Below are positions 5,300 through 10,488 of a stretch of DNA of 35,643 nucleotides, one piece after another. A program made the translations under genes and the position numbers. Where the stretch lies: IMG/VR virus record IMGVR_UViG_3300043786_000688, positions 1-35,643 of that record; one strand, 5' to 3'. Numbering within the stretch: position 1 is the first letter of the stretch; each line of letters starts with the position of its first letter. The DNA comes from a virus. Under the pieces are notes generated by a model, which worked only from the letters and a program-made list of their open reading frames with translations, did not search any database and had not been told where the DNA came from.

Positions 5300-5493
5300 C
5301 GCAGACGCAAATGGTGCTCGACGCGCTTAGGCGCGGGCCGCTGACGCCGCTGGAGGCGCTGGAGCGGTTTGGCGTGTTCCGGCTGGCGGCGAGGTGCCAC
5401 GAGCTGCGCGAGCAGGGCCACGCGATCAGCGTGGAGCGGCTGAAGCTGCCGAACGGCAAGCGGGTAGCGCGCTACTACATCGGCCGGCCATGA
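5296..5493 (+). CDS. Small winged-helix protein (HTH_39-like), paralogue of upstream gene
   Basis: The 65-aa product is little more than one winged-helix domain: TQTQMVLDALRRGPLTPLEA, LAARCHELREQGHAISVERL and a terminal strand VARYYIGRP. It aligns with the C-terminal domain of the preceding protein from the first TQ residues to the final aromatic strand, so the two appear to be tandem paralogues. Its start has a strong AAGGAGG site and overlaps the upstream stop. The stop overlaps the replication protein start (ATGA), so all three are translationally coupled. DNA binding is likely; the target is unknown. Confidence 0.82.
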   Translation: MTQTQMVLDALRRGPLTPLEALERFGVFRLAARCHELREQGHAISVERLKLPNGKRVARYYIGRP

Positions 5494-6407
5494 ACGCGCG
5501 GGCGCACTTGTCCGTAGTGGCCGATTCCGTCGCGCCTGAGCCGCCGTATCCGGCCGACGTGCTGGCGAAGGGCTGGCGCTTTGAGTTGGATCTTGAGCGC
5601 ATCCGGCGCAGCGACACTTGGGCGCTGACGCCCGCCGAGGTCAGGCCGTGGCTGCTAATGCTATGGGCCGTCGCATGGGAGCAGTCGCCATGCGGATCGC
5701 TGCCCAACGACGACGCGCTGATTGGCGCTCACATGGGAATGCCCGCGCGGCAGTTCAGCGCGGACCGCGAGGTTCTGCTGCGTGGTTGGCGGCTGCACGC
5801 TGACGGACGCCTGTATCACGCGACGATCACCGAGCGCGTGCTGTCGATGGTCGACCGCCGCAAGACCGAGGCGGCGAGGGTGGCGGCGTGGCGTGAAAAG
5901 CGTCGTGCAGCGGCTCAGGAAAGCGATGTAACGCGTAACCAACGCGTGAGTACGACACCAGAACCAGAACCAGTACCTATAACTACTACCCAACACTACG
6001 TGTTGGGAGTGCCCGCCGACCCCGAGGGGTCGCCGGCACCTACACCGCCGCCGGATGAAATCCGACGCGAGGCTCCCGAATCGGTGCTGCTGGCGTGCCC
6101 AGCGCAGAAGCTGGTCGACCTGTACCACCAGAGACTGCCGACGCTGCCGCAGTGCTTGGTGCTGACGCAGGCGCGGCGCGGCTACCTACGGGCGCGATGG
6201 CGCGAGTACGCACTGCTGCACGGCTGGCAAAGCGAGGACGAGGGGTTGGCGTTCTTCGCCGACTACTTCGCGCATGTTTCCAAGTCGAAGTTCCTCACCG
6301 GCAGGGCACGGGGGCGCGACGACCGCCCGCCGTTCACCGCCGACATTGAGTGGCTGTTTAGACCGACCAACTTCGCGAAGGTCGTCGAAGGGAAATATCA
6401 CCAATGA
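5490..6407 (+). CDS. Phage replication protein (DUF1376/YdaU-like)
   Basis: A 305-aa protein. Its N-terminal 110 residues (PPYPADVLAKGWRFELDLER, SDTWALTPAEVRPWLLMLWA, EQSPCGSLPNDDALIGAHMG) match the DUF1376/YdaU-type domain of phage replication initiators. A Lys/Arg helix (DRRKTEAARVAAWREKRR) follows, then a Pro/Thr-rich linker and a C-terminal helical domain ending in FTADIEWLFRPTNFAKVVEG, a typical end for lambda O-like or helicase-loader-like proteins. ATG 5490 overlaps the upstream stop; a longer frame to 5394 is a shadow. The gene sits where lambda has O/P. The DNA encoding its linker carries repeats and palindromes that could form an origin (see 5930-6035). Confidence 0.8.
   Translation: MNARAHLSVVADSVAPEPPYPADVLAKGWRFELDLERIRRSDTWALTPAEVRPWLLMLWAVAWEQSPCGSLPNDDALIGAHMGMPARQFSADREVLLRGWRLHADGRLYHATITERVLSMVDRRKTEAARVAAWREKRRAAAQESDVTRNQRVSTTPEPEPVPITTTQHYVLGVPADPEGSPAPTPPPDEIRREAPESVLLACPAQKLVDLYHQRLPTLPQCLVLTQARRGYLRARWREYALLHGWQSEDEGLAFFADYFAHVSKSKFLTGRARGRDDRPPFTADIEWLFRPTNFAKVVEGKYHQ
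5930..6035. other. Candidate replication origin inside the replication gene
   Basis: Within the linker-coding part of the replication gene lie three imperfect hexamer repeats (CCAGAA, CCAGAA, CCAGTA; 5958-5975) and a relatively AT-rich stretch (5970-5995). Two strong palindromes follow: CCCAACAC-TAC-GTGTTGGG (5989-6007) and CGACCCC-GA-GGGGTCG (6017-6032). This combination inside an initiator gene recalls lambdoid origins, which lie within gene O. It could also simply reflect a low-complexity linker; function is inferred. Confidence 0.4.
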
Positions 6408-6757
6408 AGCCGATGAAGCGCGAAACCTTCAGCCGCGTAGCCGACCGCATCTCGCAGTCCACGCTCGCGGAAGGCGAGGGCGGCGGCAGCGACGCGCCCG
6501 ACTACATGTGCGCCGCGCACGGCTGTCCTGTGTGGGGGCCGATCAGCGACGGCAAGCGGTGGTGCCGGTTCCACTTCGGAGAAGGCGGGCGGCACCTCGA
6601 CGCGATCACGACGGCGCTGCGGCGCAACCGACCGCTGGTGGACGAGGTGCAGCGCCTGCGCGCTAGGTGCGCGAGCAGCAGCGCCACGCCGGACGACCGG
6701 CCCGCGCTGCTGGCGGCCGAGAAGGCGCTCGCGGTTGCGGTGCAGGCCGCGCGGTGA
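6404..6757 (+). CDS. Small Cys/His protein, putative zinc-binding, unknown
   Basis: A 117-aa protein with a Cys/His cluster, CAAHGCPVWG followed 14 residues later by RWCRFHFGEG, suitable for one zinc ion. A long Arg/Leu-rich helix makes up the C-terminal half (residues 65-115). It starts in an ATGA overlap with the replication protein gene, so it is probably co-translated with it. Small zinc-binding proteins downstream of phage initiators sometimes assist helicase loading or recombination, but I see nothing that identifies this one. Confidence 0.75.
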   Translation: MKPMKRETFSRVADRISQSTLAEGEGGGSDAPDYMCAAHGCPVWGPISDGKRWCRFHFGEGGRHLDAITTALRRNRPLVDEVQRLRARCASSSATPDDRPALLAAEKALAVAVQAAR

Positions 6758-6777
6758 CCGGAGTCAAGTAACGGCAA

Positions 6778-6823
6778 GCCGGCGGCCGATTTCGCCGGCA
6801 TATGCGCGTACCGCGCAAAGGAG
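6778..6823 (+). promoter_or_regulatory. Two tandem hairpins before a strong ribosome site
   Basis: GCCGGCG - 8 nt - CGCCGGC (6778-6799) is followed three bases later by TGCGCG-TAC-CGCGCA (6803-6817), then AAAGGAG and ATG 6830. Neither hairpin is followed by a T tract, so they are not classical terminators. They may protect or regulate the downstream message. Confidence 0.45.
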
Positions 6824-6829
6824 TGGGTT

Positions 6830-7480
6830 ATGGCAGTCGCAAGAGCCAAGGCAAGCAACGTCGTCGAGATGAAGCAGATGCGCCTTGAGCGCATCGAGAT
6901 TCCGATCATCGGCACCGCGCCGCTCATCATGCACGCGTGGTCGCACAAGGCGAAGGAGCAGATGCTTGCCAAGCAGATGAAGCGCGCGACGACGGGCAAG
7001 GAAGCGAAAGACCCGCAACGCGACTTTGAGGAGTCGATCTACGTCGACAGCACCGGCCTGCCGGCGTTCCCCACGATCGCCTTTAAGGCGTCGGCGGTCG
7101 ACGCGGCCGTCGCGATGGACTTTAGAAAGACCAATCTGCGGCAGGCATTCCACATCGACGGCGAAATGGTGCCGGTTGTGGGCAGCGCGCCCGAGCCGCG
7201 CGAGGACATGGTGCGCGTCGGGATGGGCACGGCCGACATCCGCTACCGCGCGCACTTCAAGACGTGGGGCACGGTGCTGCCGGTGACGATCAACCTGTCG
7301 ATGCTGTCGGTCGAACAGCTCGTGAACTTGTTCGACGCGGCCGGCTTCGGCATCGGGATCGGCGAGTGGCGCCCGCAGAAGGACGGCCAGTTCGGGCGGT
7401 TCAAGGTCGCGAGCGACGCCGAGGCCAAGCAGATCGGCGAGTGGATCAAGGCGCGCAACGAAGGAGCGAAGGCTGCATGA
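6830..7480 (+). CDS. Conserved phage protein with Gly-rich loop (possible RAMP-like fold)
   Basis: This 216-aa protein belongs to a widespread but uncharacterised phage family that I recognise by pattern: EIPIIGTAPLIMHAWSHKAK near the N-terminus, a conserved KEAKDPQRDFEESIY block, FPTIAFKASAVDAA, EDMVRVGMGTADIRYRAHF, and a C-terminal glycine-rich loop FGIGIGEWRPQ...GQFGRF (172-191). The alternation of strands with a late Gly-rich loop resembles RRM/RAMP (Cas7-like) proteins that coat single-stranded nucleic acid, but this is only an impression. A strong AAAGGAG site precedes ATG 6830, and the next gene overlaps its stop (ATGA). Its place between replication and nuclease genes suggests a role in DNA metabolism. 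Confidence 0.8.
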   Translation: MAVARAKASNVVEMKQMRLERIEIPIIGTAPLIMHAWSHKAKEQMLAKQMKRATTGKEAKDPQRDFEESIYVDSTGLPAFPTIAFKASAVDAAVAMDFRKTNLRQAFHIDGEMVPVVGSAPEPREDMVRVGMGTADIRYRAHFKTWGTVLPVTINLSMLSVEQLVNLFDAAGFGIGIGEWRPQKDGQFGRFKVASDAEAKQIGEWIKARNEGAKAA

Positions 7481-8019
7481 AAACCGTCTACAGGTTCAAG
7501 CCGTGGGCGCGGCTGTCCGGCGACCCGCAGAGAGTCGGCGAGGAGATCGAGAGGTTGCGAGAGGTCGAAGGAACGATCGCGCCGGAACGGATTGTGGATC
7601 ACGCGCGAGAGCCTGAGTCGGTGCTTCACGGCTACTTCACCTGGGACGACTCCACTGCGGCGGAAGCGTTTCGGGTGCAGCAGGCGCGGCATCTCCTGCG
7701 GTCGATCGTGGTCGTGCAGGCCGAGGGCGTGAACGTGAAGGCGCCCGTGCGGGCGTTCGTCGCGCTGCGCCCCGCTGCCGACGATGCGGTCGAGGACGGC
7801 GCGGACGAGTCGACGGTGGGTTCGTACACGTCGATCAGTGCCGCCGTCCGGGTGGTGCGCTACCGCGAGCAGATGATGCGCGACGCGCTGCGCGACCTTG
7901 ACGCCTACCGGCTCAAGTACCAGCTACTTAGCGACGTGTCGGGCTGGGGGTCGGCGCTAGAGCGGGCGCGGGCCGAGTTGCAGCGGGTGATGGATGAAGC
8001 GGCGAAGCAGGCTGCTTAG
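7477..8019 (+). CDS. Conserved phage hypothetical protein (180 aa)
   Basis: A 180-aa soluble protein with the recognisable layout of a common phage family: MKTVYRFKPWARLSGDPQRV at the N-terminus, then LREVEGTIAPERIVDHA, then the block ESVLHGYFTWDDSTAAEAFR followed by HLLRSIVVV and PVRAFVALR. The C-terminal third is a long helix (residues 130-180). It is always seen beside the partner encoded just upstream, as here with an ATGA overlap, which suggests that the two act together. No enzyme motif is visible. The gene ends immediately before the GGCNN array. Confidence 0.8.
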   Translation: MKTVYRFKPWARLSGDPQRVGEEIERLREVEGTIAPERIVDHAREPESVLHGYFTWDDSTAAEAFRVQQARHLLRSIVVVQAEGVNVKAPVRAFVALRPAADDAVEDGADESTVGSYTSISAAVRVVRYREQMMRDALRDLDAYRLKYQLLSDVSGWGSALERARAELQRVMDEAAKQAA

Positions 8020-8336
8020 GCAGGCAAGGCGGGGCAAGGCCCGGCATGGCGAGGCGGGGCACGGCGCGGCGAGGCAGGGCAGGCAGGGCGAGGCGCGGCG
8101 TGGCGGGGCCCGGCCTGGCGAGGCGGGGCACGGCAGGGCAGGCGGGGCACGGCGTGGCGCGGCAAGGCTTGGCGGGGCGAGGCAGGGCAGGCAGGGCGCG
8201 GCTTGGCATGGCGAGGCGGGGCCAGGCATGGCAGGGCAGGGCAGGCAGGGCGTGGCGAGGCGGGGCGCGGCAGGGCATGGCACGGCGTGGCAGGCACGGC
8301 GCGGCACGGCACGGCGAGGCGGGGCATGGCACGGCA
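8016..8336. repeat. Degenerate GGCNN pentamer array with ~50-bp superperiod
   Basis: About 320 bp consist almost entirely of 5-bp units in which GGC is fixed and the last two bases vary freely (AA, AT, AC, AG, GA, GC, GT, GG, TT, CC...), roughly 60 units in a row. At fairly regular intervals a 4-bp GGCA unit interrupts the phase within a GGCAGGGCAGGC string (near 8075, 8133, 8182, 8236), giving superunits of about 49, 54 or 59 bp. No stop codon interrupts several frames on either strand, but the translations are only Gly/Ala/Arg repeats. This is the only stretch over 300 bases without a convincing gene. On the plus strand the regular GG tracts could form two-tier G-quadruplexes or G-rich RNA. 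Confidence 0.9.
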
Positions 8337-8351
8337 GGAAAGGAAACGACG

Positions 8352-8585
8352 GTGGAACTTTGTATGGACTGCATCCGCGCCGAGCGCGATCCGTGGTTCA
8401 TCGGCGTGATCGTTCACGGCCGGCTGTGCTGCAAGGCCCGCTCGATCGCGCTATCGCTGCGGAAGGACTTGAAAGACGAGTTCGACAAAGCGACCGCCGA
8501 ACTGTCGCCCGAGGATGTCGCCGCAGTCCGCGTACGCGCGCGGGCAATTTGGGACGCGCTGCAGAAACGGGGGATTGAGCAATGA
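8352..8585 (+). CDS. Small Cys-containing protein after the repeat array
   Basis: The 77-aa product starts at GTG 8352, preceded by AAAGGA at a suitable distance. Long in-frame extensions through the GGCNN array are considered artefacts. The N-terminus carries a Cys pattern, CMDC then HGRLCCKAR, that could hold a metal. The remainder is two charged helices (SIALSLRKDLKDEFDKATAE and VAAVRVRARAIWDALQKRGI). The stop overlaps the next start (ATGA). No family recognised. Its promoter or leader would have to include or follow the array. Confidence 0.7.
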   Translation: MELCMDCIRAERDPWFIGVIVHGRLCCKARSIALSLRKDLKDEFDKATAELSPEDVAAVRVRARAIWDALQKRGIEQ

Positions 8586-8767
8586 GCGCACACGACACCG
8601 AGCAAGTCGTGCGGATGCTGGAAGCGGCGATCGTCGCAGCGCTGGCCGGCGGCATGGTCGGCGTCGTGATCGTCCTGACCGACCAAGACGGCAGGCAGTG
8701 GCCGTCGGGCTGGCGGCCGGTGCCGAGCGAGCAGCAGTCGCCGCGGCCGGTGGCGGGGGTGCAGTGA
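8582..8767 (+). CDS. Small single-TM protein, unknown
   Basis: This 61-aa protein has one hydrophobic segment (AAIVAALAGGMVGVVIVL, about residues 15-32) and a polar C-terminal tail rich in Trp, Pro and Gln (QWPSGWRPVPSEQQSP). It is coupled on both sides, with an ATGA overlap upstream and a TGATG overlap with the VRR-NUC gene downstream. The N-terminal part is acidic/amphipathic and the helix is Gly/Ala-rich, so insertion is plausible but not certain. No recognised family. Confidence 0.6.
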   Translation: MSAHDTEQVVRMLEAAIVAALAGGMVGVVIVLTDQDGRQWPSGWRPVPSEQQSPRPVAGVQ

Positions 8768-9144
8768 TGGCGGACCAGCGCGCAGACGAGCACGCGCACC
8801 AGGTGGCGCTGTTTTCATGGCGCGACCGCGTGATCCGCCAGCACCCCGAGCTGCGAATGCTCTACGCCGTGCCGAACGGCGGCCTACGCAGCCCCAGGAC
8901 AGCCGCGCGGCTCAAGGCCGAGGGCGTGCGGGCGGGCGTGCCCGACATCGCGCTAGACGTGCCGCGTAACGGCTGGCACGGGCTGCGAATCGAGCTAAAG
9001 CGCCCCGGGCGGCACAGCGTGACGCAAGCACAGCGCGAATGGATCGAGTCGCTGCGCGAGTACGGCTATCGGGCCGAGGTGGCCGTCGGCTGGGACGCGG
9101 CGCGCGAATTGATCGTCGACTACCTGCGGCCGACTCAGGACTGA
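8767..9144 (+). CDS. VRR-NUC domain nuclease
   Basis: A 125-aa stand-alone VRR-NUC (virus-type replication-repair nuclease) protein of the PD-(D/E)XK superfamily. The visible motifs are an N-terminal helix with Glu8, YAVPNGGLRS (33-42), the catalytic GVPDIALD (57-64) with Asp60, GLRIELKRPG (72-81) with Glu76 and Lys78, and SVTQAQREW (84-92). Phage members of this size cleave branched or flapped DNA and are thought to resolve replication or recombination intermediates before packaging. ATG 8767 overlaps the previous stop (TGATG). It complements ERF and the SSB-like protein of the left operon. Confidence 0.92.
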   Translation: MADQRADEHAHQVALFSWRDRVIRQHPELRMLYAVPNGGLRSPRTAARLKAEGVRAGVPDIALDVPRNGWHGLRIELKRPGRHSVTQAQREWIESLREYGYRAEVAVGWDAARELIVDYLRPTQD

Positions 9145-9145
9145 C

Positions 9146-9343
9146 ATGACCGATGCCATCGCCCACCGCCTCGAGCGACTCATCCGCGAGCTGACCGCGG
9201 ACCGTCATGACATCGACCCGCCGGATCACGAGCTGCGCGCACTGCTGCGGCGCGAGCTAGACGACGTGCGGCTGTCGATGGCGCGGGCGGATGCGCTGCG
9301 GCTCGAGGTGCTGATCGACCGGCTGACGGGGGCGCAGCGGTGA
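9146..9343 (+). CDS. Short helical protein, unknown (65 aa)
   Basis: A 65-aa, strongly charged protein (MTDAIAHRLERLIRELTADR..., then ELRALLRRELDDVRLSMARA) predicted to be two or three helices, possibly a coiled coil. It starts one base after the VRR-NUC stop and ends in a GTGA overlap with the following gene. No motif or family is recognised. The coupled position and typical base composition support a real gene. Confidence 0.65.
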   Translation: MTDAIAHRLERLIRELTADRHDIDPPDHELRALLRRELDDVRLSMARADALRLEVLIDRLTGAQR

Positions 9344-9549
9344 AACGCGGTGACGCCGTGCTGGTGCGGCGCTATGCGCGCCCTGGCAAGCCCCGCGCAA
9401 CCGACGTGCCGACAGTCGTGTACGGGAGCGTCATCAAGGCCGTGAGCGGCGTCGTGTGGGTGGACGTCAACGGCGACGTCGTGCGCGCATGGCGCAGCCA
9501 AGTGCAAAAGGTGAGCAATGAACGACCAACGACTGAGTTACTTGCTTGA
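9340..9549 (+). CDS. Small beta-rich protein, SH3-like (69 aa)
   Basis: The 69-aa product starts at GTG 9340 in a GTGA overlap. Its core alternates short strands and turns: MKRGDAVLVRRYARPGKPR, TVVYGSVIKAVSGVVWVDVN and GDVVRAWRSQVQKV. This resembles a small SH3/KOW-like barrel of the kind seen in RNA- or protein-binding adaptors. The gene overlaps the start of the next ORF by 32 bases. The last 15 residues may be non-essential. Function not identified. Confidence 0.6.
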   Translation: MKRGDAVLVRRYARPGKPRATDVPTVVYGSVIKAVSGVVWVDVNGDVVRAWRSQVQKVSNERPTTELLA

Positions 9550-9850
9550 ATCGTGGCGCGACTGGATGCGTGAGAGCGATCACCGCGCGGAACTCGGCTA
9601 CCCGTCGACCGCCGCCGGCATCCGCTGGCGCCCGCCGGGCGACTTTGACTCGATGGTCGCGACGCTCGACGACACCATGGCGCTCGCGGTCGACGCTGCA
9701 GTCGACTCGCTGCCGGCGCTTGAGCGCGCAGCCGTCAACGCCGTCGTCATCGGGCCGATGCGCTGGAAACGCTACGAGAGCGTCTATGAGGTTTACGAGC
9801 GCGCACGCGGGCTGCTGAAGATCACGCTGCACGCTCGTGGCGTCGAATAA
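9518..9850 (+). CDS. Possible Q-like late antiterminator (110 aa)
   Basis: A 110-aa protein with the layout of phage Q-type regulators: an N-terminal LLESWRDWMRES helix, a LGYPSTAAGIRWR segment, then DAAVDSLPALERAAVNAVVI and a helix around RARGLLKITL ending in RGVE. Q-type antiterminators commonly carry such a 'W..W...LGYP...D..VD..V..LP...R.AV' skeleton, but similarity here is by eye only. Position supports it: last gene of the early-right operon, immediately before a promoter-like sequence and a strong terminator that stand before the packaging genes, as lambda Q stands before pR'-tR'. The ribosome site is AAGGTGAGCA (9508-9517), just before ATG 9518. Confidence 0.5.
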   Translation: MNDQRLSYLLESWRDWMRESDHRAELGYPSTAAGIRWRPPGDFDSMVATLDDTMALAVDAAVDSLPALERAAVNAVVIGPMRWKRYESVYEVYERARGLLKITLHARGVE

Positions 9851-9954
9851 TCTATGACATTTAGGCGTGGCATTTATGCCAGGCCCGCGTGATAATTGGT
9901 CCGGGTCATTGTCCCCGCAGTGACCGTGTGCAGACTCCTCCTCGTTGTGGGTTA
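9851..9954 (+). promoter_or_regulatory. Early/late junction with promoter-like GATAAT and palindrome
   Basis: This untranslated stretch holds the palindrome TGGCAT-TT-ATGCCA (9868-9881) and, 10 bases later, GATAAT (9891-9896), which could be the -10 of a late promoter. No convincing -35 is visible, so an activator at the palindrome may be needed. CCCCGC at 9913-9918 could pair with GCGGGG at 9968-9973 and so compete with the terminator stem. Transcripts starting near 9903 would have a leader of about 80 nt before the terminator. Confidence 0.4.
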
Positions 9955-9984
9955 ACGCCTCGCAGTCGCGGGGCGTTTCTTTTT
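9955..9984 (+). terminator. Intrinsic terminator before the late genes
   Basis: ACGCCTCGC-AGTC-GCGGGGCGT forms a 9-bp stem (one G-T pair) with a 4-nt loop and is followed by TTCTTTTT. It separates early-right from late transcription and is the expected target of an antiterminator made by the gene just upstream. Confidence 0.85.
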
Positions 9985-9993
9985 GGACGCGCC

Positions 9994-10119
9994 ATGCCGA
10001 CAGCACGCAAGCCCGCGCCGAAGCGCAAGACCCCGCCCGCGCCTGCAATGGCGGTCTGCAAAAGCTGCCCGAATCCGGCGCGCTGTCAGAAACTCGGCCG
10101 CTGTGCGAGGGCGATGTGA
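9994..10119 (+). CDS. Tiny Cys4 protein (41 aa)
   Basis: ATG 9994 opens a 41-codon frame. It has a Lys/Pro-rich N-terminus (MPTARKPAPKRKTPPAPAMA) and a four-Cys cluster (CKSCPNPARCQKLGRC) that looks like a small zinc ribbon. It begins ten bases after the terminator T tract, has no good Shine-Dalgarno sequence and ends in an overlap with the next micro-ORF. The Cys spacing (C-x2-C-x5-C-x5-C) and position at the head of the late operon argue for a real gene, but a match by chance is possible. A similar arrangement of tiny basic ORFs precedes terminase genes in other phages. Confidence 0.5.
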   Translation: MPTARKPAPKRKTPPAPAMAVCKSCPNPARCQKLGRCARAM

Positions 10120-10169
10120 AGGGCAAGAAGAAGGGCGGCAAGGGCAAGGGCGGCAAGAAGTCTTACTGA
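10116..10169 (+). CDS. Lys/Gly-rich micro-peptide (17 aa), tentative
   Basis: GTG 10116, in a GTGA overlap with the Cys4 gene, opens a 17-codon frame made almost only of Lys and Gly and ending in SY (VKGKKKGGKGKGGKKSY). It could be a micro-protein, for example DNA-neutralising, or the remnant C-terminus of the upstream gene after a one-base frameshift: read through, the two would form one Cys/Lys-rich protein of about 58 residues. Listed as tentative. Confidence 0.3.
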   Translation: MKGKKKGGKGKGGKKSY

Positions 10170-10200
10170 CCGGCGAGTCAATTACTTAGGTTGTAGAACA

Positions 10201-10488
10201 ATGGCTGGCGCACCTGCTGGCAATCAGAACGCTCGCAACGGCCGAATCTGGCGCGACACGCTGCGCCGGGCGTTGCTGGCCGAGGACGCAAAAAACCTGC
10301 GGGCGATTGCCGACGCGCTGGTGACAAAGGCCACCGAAGGCGACGTGGCGGCAATTCGCGAGATCGGCGACCGACTAGACGGCAAGGCTGTGCAGTCCGT
10401 CGAAATGGGCGGCGTGAACGGCGGCCCGATCAAGGCGCGGCTTGAAGTGATCTTCCGCGATGCAGGCCGAGTTCCCGGCGAAACTTAA
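10201..10488 (+). CDS. terS: Putative terminase small subunit
   Basis: A 95-aa protein beginning MAGAPAGNQNARNGRIWRDT, the N-terminal pattern typical of short phage TerS/DUF5681-like proteins. It continues with LRRALLAEDAKNLRAIADAL and GDVAAIREIGDRLDGKAVQS. The final part overlaps the large-subunit start by 29 bases in another frame. The helical core would recognise packaging-site DNA and oligomerise; the large subunit supplies ATPase and nuclease. Identification rests on this pattern and on adjacency to TerL, not on a catalytic motif. Confidence 0.78.
   Translation: MAGAPAGNQNARNGRIWRDTLRRALLAEDAKNLRAIADALVTKATEGDVAAIREIGDRLDGKAVQSVEMGGVNGGPIKARLEVIFRDAGRVPGET

Noticed and set aside
4741-5421. 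226-codon minus-strand frame opposite the winged-helix genes
   Set aside because: Ser/Arg/Ala-rich shadow, crosses two well-supported coupled genes.
7928-8417. Several open frames through the GGCNN array on both strands (Pro/Ala/Cys or Gly/Ala/Arg repeats)
   Set aside because: Open only because the repeat contains no stop triplets; no ribosome site or non-repetitive domain supports translation.
9905-9984. A tRNA-like fold in the early/late junction (CCCCGC with GCGGGG)
   Set aside because: No D, anticodon or T arms with conserved bases; the 3' half is an intrinsic terminator.
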